From Pseudomonadota bacterium (GTDB taxonomy: Bacteria; Pseudomonadota; Gammaproteobacteria; Acidithiobacillales; Acidithiobacillaceae), in contig JAKAFG010000004.1 of assembly GCA_021818125.1 (NCBI GenBank), positions 1-27,012 of the forward strand: a stretch of DNA of 27,012 bases, given 5' to 3'. This document shows, piece by piece, positions 6,769 through 15,103 of this stretch (within the stretch, counting starts at the first letter, position 1; each line of letters opens with the position of its first letter). The notes below the pieces were generated by a model that saw only the letters and a program-made list of their open reading frames with translations, was not told where the DNA came from and made no database searches. The translations under genes were made by a program, and so were the position numbers.

Positions 6769-7608
6769 ATGCCTGCATTGTTTTTCCCCCGCCGCTACCC
6801 GCCGCTCCTTCGCGTAGCGGTACTGGTTTTATTGACCGTATTTGTTTCGGTGTTCAGCGAAAAACATCCCCGTATAAAAAGCGCTTCTTTGACCGTGGCC
6901 TATCCGGTGCAGTGGATCAGCATGCAGGGAACCAGCTTCTGGCAGCAGGCTGACAACTACCTGCAAAGCCGTGCCGCGCTAGAGTCTGAAAATGCCCGAC
7001 TACGCGCTGAACTCGTCCGTGCCCGACCTGAACTATTAGAAGCAGATATCCTGCGTAACGAAAACCGTCAGCTTCTTGCGTTACTCGACAGCATCCCCCA
7101 GCCGCCCGGGAAAGTGGCCGTCGCGCAGGTTATCGCGCAGAACTTTTCACCCGGGAGCCAGTTGTTAATCGTCAACATGGGCGCGCGCGCGGGAATATTT
7201 GTCGGACAGCCGGTTCTTGCCGCAGGGGGAGTGGCTGGTCAGGTAGTCAGTGTTTCGCCTATGAGCAGTCAGGTGGCTCTGCTTTCTGACCTGGACAGCA
7301 GCATTCCCGTACAGCCCGCAGATTCTGACACGCCCTTGCTGGTAGACGGCAAGGGGGATATTAATAACCTTGCAGTACCCTTTCAACCGCGCAACACCTC
7401 CCTGAAGGTCGGCGATAGACTTGTCACCTCTGGCTTAGGTGGGCGCTACCCGCCGGGACTGAATGTCGGCGCGATTTCTGCCATCATCCGTAATGGTGAC
7501 CAATCCTTTGCACAGATTGTGGTACGACCGGCTGTTCGTTTGGGACAACTGAGCACGGTGCTTATGCTCTGGGATAGCCCATCCCCGCGGCCAGCGGCAA
7601 CGCCATGA
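6769..7608 (+). CDS. mreC: Rod-shape-determining protein MreC
   Basis: MreC links the MreB filaments in the cytoplasm to PBP2 and RodA in the periplasm. The 279-residue protein has one N-terminal membrane helix at about residues 13-30. A periplasmic coiled coil follows at about 60-105, rich in Leu, Glu and Arg. Two beta-barrel domains come next, with family-typical segments such as GQPVLAAGGVAGQVV and GGRYPPGLNVGAI. It lacks the long C-terminal tail of the E. coli protein, as many homologues do. The ribosome site is weak, suggesting coupling to mreB. Its last four bases overlap mreD (ATGA), so the two are translationally coupled. Confidence 0.95.
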   Translation: MPALFFPRRYPPLLRVAVLVLLTVFVSVFSEKHPRIKSASLTVAYPVQWISMQGTSFWQQADNYLQSRAALESENARLRAELVRARPELLEADILRNENRQLLALLDSIPQPPGKVAVAQVIAQNFSPGSQLLIVNMGARAGIFVGQPVLAAGGVAGQVVSVSPMSSQVALLSDLDSSIPVQPADSDTPLLVDGKGDINNLAVPFQPRNTSLKVGDRLVTSGLGGRYPPGLNVGAISAIIRNGDQSFAQIVVRPAVRLGQLSTVLMLWDSPSPRPAATP

Positions 7609-8081
7609 TCGCCATCGCGCTCATTCTCGGCTTTTTTTTCGCACTTACAGCAGAAATCATTCCCTGCGGCCCGCTTTATGCCTTACTCCATCCTGATTTT
7701 GTCGCTCTGCTGCTGCTCTATTGGGCGATCAGCAGCAGCTCTGAACTAAGCTTCACCATCGTCTGGCTGATCGGTCTGCTTCAGGATATGGTACTCGGGG
7801 GTGTGCTGGGAACTCAGGCCATCGCCGGGGTTGTGATGATTTATCTGCTCTATACCGGCATTGCCAGGGTCCGCAGCCTGGCGTCCTGGGAACAACTCTT
7901 CTTCATATTCCTGTTACTGCTGACCCACCGTTTGCTGGTCTGGTTGTGGCAAGCCTGGGCAGGCACCGTCACCTGGCATTTTTCGCTGCTTTTAGGACCT
8001 GTAATCGGCGCCCTGCTGTGGCCGCTTTTCACGCTGACGCTTGATTATCTGCGTCACGCGTTGCGCCTGAAACATATATGA
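7605..8081 (+). CDS. mreD: Rod-shape-determining membrane protein MreD
   Basis: This is a 158-residue, very hydrophobic protein with about five membrane helices, typical of MreD. MreD sits in the inner membrane and modulates the MreC-PBP2 interaction in the elongasome. Sequence conservation of the family is low. The call therefore rests on size, hydropathy, a QDMVLGGVLGTQA segment resembling the family's short conserved loop, and its invariant position between mreC and mrdA. It starts inside the mreC stop and ends inside the mrdA start (both ATGA), pointing to strict co-translation. Confidence 0.92.
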   Translation: MIAIALILGFFFALTAEIIPCGPLYALLHPDFVALLLLYWAISSSSELSFTIVWLIGLLQDMVLGGVLGTQAIAGVVMIYLLYTGIARVRSLASWEQLFFIFLLLLTHRLLVWLWQAWAGTVTWHFSLLLGPVIGALLWPLFTLTLDYLRHALRLKHI

Positions 8082-9886
8082 ACGCATTACAGCTCGCCCA
8101 GGAACATCGGCAGTTCACCCTTCGGCTGCTCGTCGTGTCGGGACTGATCACCCTGCTTACGGCCATACTGGCTATACAGGTATTCAGGCTGCAGGTCCTG
8201 GATCACGACCACTACGCCACCCAATCCACCCATAACACTATTGCATTGCTGCCGATCGCCCCCCTGCGCGGCCGTATTCTCGATCGACATGGGCAGATAC
8301 TCGCGGATGACCGGACCGGCTTCGTACTTGCGATCACGCCAAACAAGGCCATTCATTTGAGCGAAACCATCCACCGCCTGCAGAAGATATTACCCATCAA
8401 TGCGGAGGATCAGAAACGTTTCAACAGTGATCTGTCACATGCACACCCCTATCAGCCTGTCCTCCTTCGTCGCGATCTCCGTCCTGATGAGCTGGCAGCA
8501 TTTGCCGTACAGCGCCATCAATTTCCGGGTGTGGAAATACGGACCCAGATTAAACGCCACTATCCCTATGGTTCGCTCTTCGCCCATGTATTGGGCTATG
8601 TGGGCCGCCTGACACCTGCGGAAATCCGTGAGGGCCAGATGGCGGACTACGCCGGGCTGGATAGCATCGGTAAAAGCGGTCTGGAAGCGCAGTATGAAGC
8701 TCTGCTGAAAGGCCAGCCCGGCAATCAGGAGGTAGAAATCGACGCACGCGGACGCACGTTACACACCCGGTTGCGTAACTCGGCCCGGCAGGGAACGACG
8801 CTCCATACGACTCTGGATCTCGCCGTACAGCAGGCTGCCGCCCAAGCTATGGCCGGGCAGCAGGGCGCCGTGGTAGCACTGGATCCGCAGAATGGTGATG
8901 TGCTCGCTGCTTATTCGGCACCCGCGTTTGATCCGAATGCTTTCGTCGATGGCCTGAGCATCGCCCTATGGACCAGACTTCGGGACGATCCGGGCACACC
9001 CATGACCAACCGGTTCCTGCGGGGCAGCTATCCTCCGGGCTCCACCATCAAGCCTTTTGTGGCACTCAGCGCCCTGCATGACAAGGCCATCACCGCTGAT
9101 CAGCGGCTCGCTGGCGGCACTTACTACCAGATCCCCGGCACTAAGCACAAATATTACGACTGGAAACCCGGCGGTCATGGTGCGGAAAATCTGCGCGAAG
9201 CTATTCGTGATTCCAATGACGTATATTTCTACCAAATCGCCATGCGCCTCGGCGTCACCCAGCTCGGCAACGGTCTCGCTCATTTTGGCTTCGGTCAGCG
9301 CAGTGGAGTGGATTTACCCGGGGAATCCGCAGGTGTGGTCCCCTCCCCGGACTGGCTGCGCCAGCGCTACGGCCAGACGTGGTATCAGGGACAGACAGTG
9401 ATGATGGGAATAGGACAGGGTTATCTGCTGAGTACCCCACTCCAGTTGGCGCGTGCCACCGCCAGTATCGCTAACGGTGGCCGACTGGTTACACCGCATC
9501 TGGAACAATCGCCCGATAGCGTGACGCGACCCCTGGATTTTTCACCAGACGCCATTGCCGTCATTCAGGATGCGATGCGTGATGCCGTGACTTCCGGCAC
9601 CGGCAAATCGCTAGCCAACGATCCCCATACCATTGCGGGTAAAACCGGCACCGCTCAGATACACCATGCGCAGCGTAATGACTCTGGTCTGGTACTGCAT
9701 AATACGATTCAACTTTGGCAGGATCACGCACTCTTTATCGCCTATGCGCCTGCCGACCACCCGCGCATCGCTGTGGCGGTAGTTGTCGAACATGGTGGCC
9801 ACGGAGGCCGTACTGCCGGTCCCGTTGCCAGAGCAGTAATCGACGCTTACCTCAATACGGTAACAGCGCCGGAGGTCAACCTATGA
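8078..9886 (+). CDS. mrdA: Peptidoglycan DD-transpeptidase PBP2
   Basis: PBP2 is the class B penicillin-binding protein that cross-links new lateral-wall peptidoglycan together with RodA. The 602-residue protein has a membrane helix at about 17-37, a dimerisation domain including the PLRGRILDRHGQ box, and a C-terminal transpeptidase domain. The three catalytic motifs are complete: S322-T-I-K325, S379-N-D, and K522-T-G. Length is a little below the E. coli protein (633). It begins in the mreD stop (ATGA) and itself ends in an ATGA overlap with rodA. Beta-lactams such as mecillinam target this family. Confidence 0.97.
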   Translation: MNALQLAQEHRQFTLRLLVVSGLITLLTAILAIQVFRLQVLDHDHYATQSTHNTIALLPIAPLRGRILDRHGQILADDRTGFVLAITPNKAIHLSETIHRLQKILPINAEDQKRFNSDLSHAHPYQPVLLRRDLRPDELAAFAVQRHQFPGVEIRTQIKRHYPYGSLFAHVLGYVGRLTPAEIREGQMADYAGLDSIGKSGLEAQYEALLKGQPGNQEVEIDARGRTLHTRLRNSARQGTTLHTTLDLAVQQAAAQAMAGQQGAVVALDPQNGDVLAAYSAPAFDPNAFVDGLSIALWTRLRDDPGTPMTNRFLRGSYPPGSTIKPFVALSALHDKAITADQRLAGGTYYQIPGTKHKYYDWKPGGHGAENLREAIRDSNDVYFYQIAMRLGVTQLGNGLAHFGFGQRSGVDLPGESAGVVPSPDWLRQRYGQTWYQGQTVMMGIGQGYLLSTPLQLARATASIANGGRLVTPHLEQSPDSVTRPLDFSPDAIAVIQDAMRDAVTSGTGKSLANDPHTIAGKTGTAQIHHAQRNDSGLVLHNTIQLWQDHALFIAYAPADHPRIAVAVVVEHGGHGGRTAGPVARAVIDAYLNTVTAPEVNL

Positions 9887-10977
9887 ACTGGCGCATTCGC
9901 CTGCTGCGGCCGCTGCGGAAACTGGATCCGGCGCTCATGACGGGTATCGTGATACTCATGCTCATCAGCCTCGCGGTGCTATATAGCGGCAGCCAGGAAA
10001 GTATCCGCGTGGTGCTTGCCCAACTTTTGCGATTCGCTGTCGGCATCGTCGTATTGGTAATCGTCGCGAATACGCCACCTGAGCGCATTCGCGCCTGGGC
10101 ACCCGCCTTGTACGCCATAGGCATTATCCTGCTCGCCATCACCCTCGTGATGGGCAAAACCAGTCTTGGCGCACGCCGCTGGCTGGGAGTCGGGCCGTTG
10201 GTCTTTCAGCCCTCGGAGCTTATGAAGCTCGCCCTGCCCCTGTTCCTCGCCTATTATTATTCTCAACAGGAAAACGTCCGCCACTGGCTTTCTGCTATCG
10301 CGGGATTTGTGCTTATCGCCATCCCCTTTTTGCTCATCGCCAAGGAACCAGACCTCGGCACAGCCGCACAAATTGGCGCGGCCGGAGTCTTCATGATGTG
10401 GCTGGCGGGTGCGCGCCGCCGCTGGTTTGTCGGGCTCATCATCCTGGTCGCGGTCAGCGGGCCGGTACTCTGGCATTTTCTGCACGGATACCAAAAAGAG
10501 CGCATCCTGACTTTCCTGGATCCCCAACGCGACCCCCTCGGTGCGGGATACCATATCATTCAGAGCATGATCGCCGTAGGTTCTGGTGGATTTTGGGGAA
10601 AGGGCTGGTTCAACGGCACCCAGGTTAACCTCGATTTCCTGCCAGAAGCCCAAACCGACTTCGTTTTTGCGGGATTTGCCGAGGAATTTGGTCTGGTCGG
10701 GGTTATTGTCCTCATCTCCACCTACCTGCTCATTGTCTTGCGCGGCCTGGTAATCGCCTATGAGAGCCGGGATTCCTTCGGTCGCCTCATTGCAGGCACC
10801 CTGAGCCTGACTTTCTTCCTTTATATTTTCATCAATATGGGTATGACCACCGGGATACTTCCCGTGGTAGGAGTGCCTCTGCCACTGATAAGCTATGGCG
10901 GAACAGCCATGCTGACCTTTATGATCGGGCTGGGCATCCTGATGTCGGTCCACGCCCATCCGCGCACACACGAATAA
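9883..10977 (+). CDS. rodA: Peptidoglycan glycosyltransferase RodA (SEDS family)
   Basis: RodA polymerises lipid II glycan strands in the inner membrane, paired with PBP2. The chosen ATG at 9883 overlaps the mrdA stop and has GGAGG 8 bases upstream. It gives 364 residues (E. coli 370) beginning MNWRIRLLRPLRKLDP. A longer reading from 9715 would lie inside mrdA and is rejected. About ten membrane helices alternate with SEDS signatures: FQPSELMKLALP, the periplasmic loop LPEAQTDFVFAGFAEEFG carrying the catalytic Asp, and GVPLPLISYGG near the C-terminus. It is the last of the five elongasome genes, followed by dacA after 142 bases with a separate promoter. Confidence 0.97.
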   Translation: MNWRIRLLRPLRKLDPALMTGIVILMLISLAVLYSGSQESIRVVLAQLLRFAVGIVVLVIVANTPPERIRAWAPALYAIGIILLAITLVMGKTSLGARRWLGVGPLVFQPSELMKLALPLFLAYYYSQQENVRHWLSAIAGFVLIAIPFLLIAKEPDLGTAAQIGAAGVFMMWLAGARRRWFVGLIILVAVSGPVLWHFLHGYQKERILTFLDPQRDPLGAGYHIIQSMIAVGSGGFWGKGWFNGTQVNLDFLPEAQTDFVFAGFAEEFGLVGVIVLISTYLLIVLRGLVIAYESRDSFGRLIAGTLSLTFFLYIFINMGMTTGILPVVGVPLPLISYGGTAMLTFMIGLGILMSVHAHPRTHE

Positions 10978-11033
10978 TGCGATTCCTCCCTAAAAAGCGT
11001 TGGGTGTTGGGCACTGTCTGCCGTTTCCGGGCA

Positions 11034-11061
11034 TGGCTTTCTGCCGGGGCATCGCTATAAT
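11034..11061 (+). promoter_or_regulatory. Possible promoter of dacA
   Basis: A perfect TATAAT lies at 11056-11061, 58 bases before the dacA start. The best minus-35 is poor: TGGCTT at 11034-11039 with a 16-base spacer. The 142-base gap after rodA makes a separate promoter plausible. Confidence 0.4.
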
Positions 11062-11119
11062 TCCAGGCCTACCCAAAACCCTCGAAATTCCAATCAGCGC
11101 TTACCTCTGAGGTCTCTTC

Positions 11120-12286
11120 ATGACTGCCCGTACTTCCTTGATCACCTGGATACTTTTCCTGTTTGTCGGCCTCTGTTTCGCACCCTGGGTGCTTGCTGCA
11201 ACCCCAGCGCCCATGCTGCCCACACCACCTGCACCGGCCTTGCCTGCCATCGTTAGCTATGTGCTGATGGACTACGATACCGGACAGATCATCGCGGCTA
11301 AAAGTGAAAATCTGCGGCGGGCACCGGCCAGCCTCACCAAGCTGATGACAGCCTATCTGACCTATCAGGCTATTCAAAACGGCACCCTGACTGCTCAGGA
11401 AAACATCCCTATCTCCAATACCGCCTGGAAGACAGGGGGCTCCAGCATGTTCGTCCAGCCCAATGCACCGGCGAATGTTGATCAATTGTTGCATGGACTA
11501 CTGATTGATTCTGGGAATGATGCGGCCGTAGCCCTTGCCGAAGCGGTGGGTGGCAGTCAGTCAGGCTTTGTCACGCTGATGAACGATATGGCCCTGCGCC
11601 TCAATCTGCACAACACCCACTATAGTAATGTCGATGGCCTGCCAGACAACAATCTCTATACCACCGCACTGGATGTCGCCAAGCTGTCGCATGCACTCAT
11701 TCAACAGTTCCCACAAGTGATCCAGATCACCAAAGAAAAGTCTTATAGTTATAATGGTATTACTCAGCGGAGCTGGAACCCCGTACTTTTTCGTGACCCT
11801 ACGGTGGACGGCATGAAAACCGGCCTGACCGACGCCTCCGGCTACTGCATTGATGCTACTGCCATACGGAATGGTCGTCGTCTTATCGCCGTAGTTCTCG
11901 GCGGACCGAACTGGGCTGGCAGCACCAATGCCGTCGAAGCCCTGCTCGATTACGGATACCGCTTTTTCGTCAACCATCCAGTTTATACTGCCGGGGAAAA
12001 AGTCAGCGAGATCACCCGCAGCGATTTATCGCCCATGCATATCCCTGTGGGTGTCGAACAGGTAGTAAACATCACCGTTCCGAAAGGACATTTTTCCGAG
12101 CTACAGCGCGTGGTGGAGATTGTACCCAATCTCCAGGCTCCGCTGAAGAAAGGTGCGGTCGTCGGGCGGCTCGTCTTCCTGCTGGATGGCAAACCACTGA
12201 AGTCCGTGCCTGTTGTTGCCCAGACTTCTGTGGAGAAGGCAGGTTGGATAGCGCAGATCTTCCACAAGATCAGTAACGCGCTATAA
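11120..12286 (+). CDS. dacA: D-alanyl-D-alanine carboxypeptidase (PBP5/6 type)
   Basis: This enzyme trims the terminal D-Ala from peptidoglycan stem peptides in the periplasm. The 388-residue precursor starts with a signal peptide, with likely cleavage after VLA at residue 26. The serine-protease-like penicillin-binding motifs are S71-L-T-K74, S131-G-N133 and K233-T-G. A C-terminal beta-rich PBP5 domain (about 290-370) and a terminal amphipathic helix (KAGWIAQIFHKISNAL) for membrane anchoring complete the family layout. A TGAGG ribosome site precedes the ATG. It sits between rodA and ybeD-lipB-lipA, an order common in proteobacteria. Confidence 0.96.
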   Translation: MTARTSLITWILFLFVGLCFAPWVLAATPAPMLPTPPAPALPAIVSYVLMDYDTGQIIAAKSENLRRAPASLTKLMTAYLTYQAIQNGTLTAQENIPISNTAWKTGGSSMFVQPNAPANVDQLLHGLLIDSGNDAAVALAEAVGGSQSGFVTLMNDMALRLNLHNTHYSNVDGLPDNNLYTTALDVAKLSHALIQQFPQVIQITKEKSYSYNGITQRSWNPVLFRDPTVDGMKTGLTDASGYCIDATAIRNGRRLIAVVLGGPNWAGSTNAVEALLDYGYRFFVNHPVYTAGEKVSEITRSDLSPMHIPVGVEQVVNITVPKGHFSELQRVVEIVPNLQAPLKKGAVVGRLVFLLDGKPLKSVPVVAQTSVEKAGWIAQIFHKISNAL

Positions 12287-12404
12287 GCAAAATGCCGAAG
12301 CTACGGCAGGTCTTCACCTCAGGCGGAGGAAGACTTACCATGATCAGCAGACGCCATGGATTGGTCCTGTCCGACGATAACACGAGGGGATTACGCGAGA
12401 CGCT

Positions 12405-12671
12405 ATGGAAACCGAAAAAAATCCAGCAGAAGACTTTCCGCACCTGCACCATGTCAAAGCCATTGGTCAGCACACTGATCTGCTCGCGGCGGTGCGGGCG
12501 GCGATCGCGCCTCATGCGCCGGATTTACCGGACATGGCCTTCTCCTGCCGACCCAGCAGCCAGGGGCAATATCAGGCCGTCACGGTTTCCCTGGAGGTCA
12601 GCAGCAATGAACACCTCCTGGCTATTTATACATCCGTCAAAGAGATTGACGGCGTAATCCTCTGCTTATGA
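12405..12671 (+). CDS. ybeD: YbeD/DUF493 family protein
   Basis: An 88-residue protein of the YbeD (DUF493) family, E. coli length 87. Recognisable features are the central PSSQGQYQAVTVSLEV strand, matching the family's PSSKGNY box, and the closing KEIDGVILCL strand. The fold is a small ACT-like alpha/beta sandwich. The role is not firmly known; it is almost always placed next to lipB, suggesting a link to lipoate metabolism or cell-envelope homeostasis. Its stop overlaps the lipB start (ATGA at 12668-12671). The 118 bases before it hold no convincing gene. Confidence 0.88.
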   Translation: METEKNPAEDFPHLHHVKAIGQHTDLLAAVRAAIAPHAPDLPDMAFSCRPSSQGQYQAVTVSLEVSSNEHLLAIYTSVKEIDGVILCL

Positions 12672-13306
12672 ATACGCCCTTACTCGTTCGCTGCTGGCCG
12701 GGCCTGCTCCCTTACTTTACGGTACTGGACGCCATGCGCGAATTCACGGCACAGCGGGACGCCGATACCCCAGATCAGATGTGGCTTCTCCAGCATCCCC
12801 CGGTCTTTACCCTCGGACGCAATGCCGACGCGGCTGACGTTCTTGACCCCGGCCCTATCCCGGTTATTCGCAGTGATCGCGGTGGTAAAGTCACCTATCA
12901 TGGACCGGGACAATGGGTAGTCTATTTGCTCATTGATCTCCCCCGTATGGGAATCAATGTCCGCAACTTAACCACCGCCATGGAACAGGCTGTCATTCGT
13001 CTGCTCCAGCAACATGGCGTGAGCGCTCATGCGCGTCGCGATGCTCCCGGAGTCTATGTGGGCGATGCCAAAATCGCCTCCTTGGGCCTGCGTATTCAGC
13101 GCGGTCGCAGTTACCACGGCCTCAGCCTCAACACGGAGATGGATCTGAGTCCTTTCCAGCGTATTCATCCTTGTGGCATGGTCAATCTCGCTGTCACCCA
13201 GGTGCACGACCTCTGTCCGGACTGGCCCAGCCACGATGTTGCCGAAACCCTGATGGCGGAATTGGCTATCAGCTTGGATCGCCCCTTAAGAAAAGGAGGG
13301 GCCTGA
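12668..13306 (+). CDS. lipB: Octanoyl-[ACP]:protein octanoyltransferase
   Basis: LipB moves octanoate from acyl carrier protein onto lipoyl domains, the first step of lipoate synthesis in the cytoplasm. The 212-residue protein carries the signature R71-GGKVTYHGPGQ (71-82) and the catalytic pair K135 (GDAKIASLG) and C169 (HPCGMVNLAVTQV). It is translationally coupled to ybeD and ends one base before lipA, whose AAGGAGG ribosome site lies within the lipB end. In sHdr sulfur oxidisers lipoyl groups also serve a dedicated lipoate-binding protein. Those organisms often use separate assembly enzymes, so LipB here probably serves the ordinary 2-oxoacid dehydrogenase and glycine-cleavage proteins. 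Confidence 0.96.
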   Translation: MNTPLLVRCWPGLLPYFTVLDAMREFTAQRDADTPDQMWLLQHPPVFTLGRNADAADVLDPGPIPVIRSDRGGKVTYHGPGQWVVYLLIDLPRMGINVRNLTTAMEQAVIRLLQQHGVSAHARRDAPGVYVGDAKIASLGLRIQRGRSYHGLSLNTEMDLSPFQRIHPCGMVNLAVTQVHDLCPDWPSHDVAETLMAELAISLDRPLRKGGA

Positions 13307-13307
13307 C

Positions 13308-14261
13308 ATGGACCCCCAACACCAGTCTAAAAAAGCCGAGCGCGGCTCCGAAAAGACCGCACGCAACCCCATACCCATCATTCCGGTAAAGCTCGAACGC
13401 CAGCCCAAGCCCCAGTGGTTGCGGGTACGATCACCGTTATCCCCCGAGGTGGACAGACTCAAAAAGATCCTGCGTGCAGCGGACCTCCACACGGTCTGTG
13501 AAGAGGCCTCCTGCCCCAATCTGGGAGAATGCTTCGGCGGTGGGACGGCAACCTTCATGATTCTGGGAGACGTTTGCACCCGTCGCTGCCCCTTCTGTGA
13601 CGTGACCCATGGCCGTCCGCAAGCACCCGATCCTCTGGAACCTGTCCACCTTGCCCAGACCGTGGCAAACATGGGGCTACGCTTTGTCGTCATTACCTCC
13701 GTAGACCGTGATGATCTGCGCGATGGGGGTGCCCAGCACTTTGCTCAGGTCATCTTAGCGTTGCGCGAACGTTGCCCGGAACTGCACATAGAAATCCTCG
13801 TACCGGATTTTCGTGGTCGGGTAAACAAGGCCTTGGCAGCGCTCCAGGAGACACCGCCAGACGTCTTCAATCACAATCTGGAAACCGTACCACGCCTGTA
13901 CTTACAGGCCAGGCCCGGTGCGGATTACCGCCACTCGCTGCAACTACTCGCTGCCTTTAAGGCACAACATCCTCATGTCCCCACCAAATCCGGGTTGATG
14001 CTTGGTCTGGGCGAGGAACTCGATGAAATCCGCGCAGTGATGCGAGATCTGCGGCAGGCGGGATGCGAGCTACTCACCCTCGGGCAGTATCTGGCACCCT
14101 CCCGCCATCATCTGCCGGTCGCGCGATTCGTTCTGCCAGAGGAATTTCGGCAATTACAGCAGGATGGCATGGCTATGGGATTCCGCCACGTCGCCAGCGG
14201 CCCGCTGGTGCGATCTTCCTATCATGCCGAGCGCAGTTTCCATGAAATGGGCGGGGACTGA
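13308..14261 (+). CDS. lipA: Lipoyl synthase (radical SAM)
   Basis: LipA inserts two sulfur atoms into protein-bound octanoyl groups. At 317 residues it is full length and has both iron-sulfur clusters. The auxiliary cluster, sacrificed as sulfur source, is C64-x4-C69-x5-C75. The radical-SAM cluster is C90-x3-C94-x2-C97. The conserved RSSYHA segment near the C-terminus provides the serine ligand of the auxiliary cluster. The gene follows lipB by one base and precedes the DUF218 gene by 14 bases, so all belong to the same operon. It is the classical LipA rather than the two-protein LipS1/LipS2 system. Confidence 0.97.
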   Translation: MDPQHQSKKAERGSEKTARNPIPIIPVKLERQPKPQWLRVRSPLSPEVDRLKKILRAADLHTVCEEASCPNLGECFGGGTATFMILGDVCTRRCPFCDVTHGRPQAPDPLEPVHLAQTVANMGLRFVVITSVDRDDLRDGGAQHFAQVILALRERCPELHIEILVPDFRGRVNKALAALQETPPDVFNHNLETVPRLYLQARPGADYRHSLQLLAAFKAQHPHVPTKSGLMLGLGEELDEIRAVMRDLRQAGCELLTLGQYLAPSRHHLPVARFVLPEEFRQLQQDGMAMGFRHVASGPLVRSSYHAERSFHEMGGD

Positions 14262-14275
14262 GCGGGGCCAGAAGT

Positions 14276-15076
14276 ATGCTGCTGCGCTATACCACTATAT
14301 TGACCCTGGCCTCAGCGCTGCTGCAGCCACCGGGCGTCTTGTTCATCCTCGCCGCTATCGGTTGGCTGGCTGAAATTCTGGGTTGGCGCTATTTCGGCCG
14401 GGTGCTCATCCTGCTCGCGCTGGGCACCCTCTATTTTTTCTCTACTGCGATAGGAGCGCGCCTCCTCCTGTTGCCATTAGAAGATCGCTATCCGTCACTG
14501 ATGCAACCGCTACGTGGTGCCGAGGTTCCCCGCGCGATTGTCGTGTTAGGGGGCGGGGAGGTTATGCAATCCCCAGAGTCGGACCAGGAAACGGCGAATG
14601 CACGCACCCTCGTGCGCCTGATGGCGGCAGCGCAACTGGCCAAGCGAACTGGGCTCCCCATAATTCCCAGTGGCGGCGCTCCGCGACTGGGCGCCCCGCC
14701 CGAGGCGGTCACCATGGAGCACATTCTGCGCCAGGATTTGGGCGTACAAAGCCCTATCTGGCCGGAAACCCAATCCTACAATACGGCCGCCAACGCAGCA
14801 GACAGCGCGGCATTGCTGGCCGGGCACGATATCCACCAGATATACTTGGTGACCTCCGCATTGCACATGCCACGGGCGGCCGTCTGGTTCCGCCACGCTG
14901 ACTTGAAAGTGATCCCCGTTCCCACCGATTACCGTCTGGATCGGGTGAGCGGACTCAAGCCGGATAGCTGGCTGCCGCGAGCCATTTATCTGGAAATCAG
15001 TAGCGAGGCAAGTCACGAGTACCTCGGGCTGTTTTGGCTCTGGATTCAGGAGCAAGGGGTCGGGGGTGGTCACTAG
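14276..15076 (+). CDS. DUF218 / ElyC-YdcF-like envelope protein
   Basis: This 266-residue protein has two or three N-terminal membrane helices (about residues 5-60) followed by a DUF218 domain. Family hallmarks are AIVVLGGGEVM, the NARTLVRLMAAAQLAK helix, SGGAPRLG, ETQSYNTAANA and LVTSALHMPRA. In E. coli, ElyC has the same topology and length (259) and affects peptidoglycan lipid-carrier metabolism; that role is inferred here from similarity and from the cell-wall neighbourhood. No strong ribosome site is seen before the ATG, so it may depend on lipA translation. The gene ends 27 bases from the stop of the convergent transpeptidase-like gene, without a clear terminator between them. Confidence 0.88.
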   Translation: MLLRYTTILTLASALLQPPGVLFILAAIGWLAEILGWRYFGRVLILLALGTLYFFSTAIGARLLLLPLEDRYPSLMQPLRGAEVPRAIVVLGGGEVMQSPESDQETANARTLVRLMAAAQLAKRTGLPIIPSGGAPRLGAPPEAVTMEHILRQDLGVQSPIWPETQSYNTAANAADSAALLAGHDIHQIYLVTSALHMPRAAVWFRHADLKVIPVPTDYRLDRVSGLKPDSWLPRAIYLEISSEASHEYLGLFWLWIQEQGVGGGH

Positions 15077-15103
15077 CCAGCCCCCTGAGGAGGGAACGAG
15101 GTT

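Noticed and set aside
9715..9882. N-terminal extension of rodA
   Set aside because: It lies inside mrdA in another frame; the ATG at 9883 has a GGAGG site and gives the family's normal length.
9979..10971. 330-residue open frame on the minus strand
   Set aside because: It lies fully antisense to rodA, which has clear SEDS motifs. The translated product is compositionally odd and matches no fold.
12292..12657. 121-residue plus-strand frame before and over ybeD
   Set aside because: A GGAGG-like site precedes an internal ATG near 12341, but the product is low-complexity and runs out of frame through ybeD and up to the lipB start.
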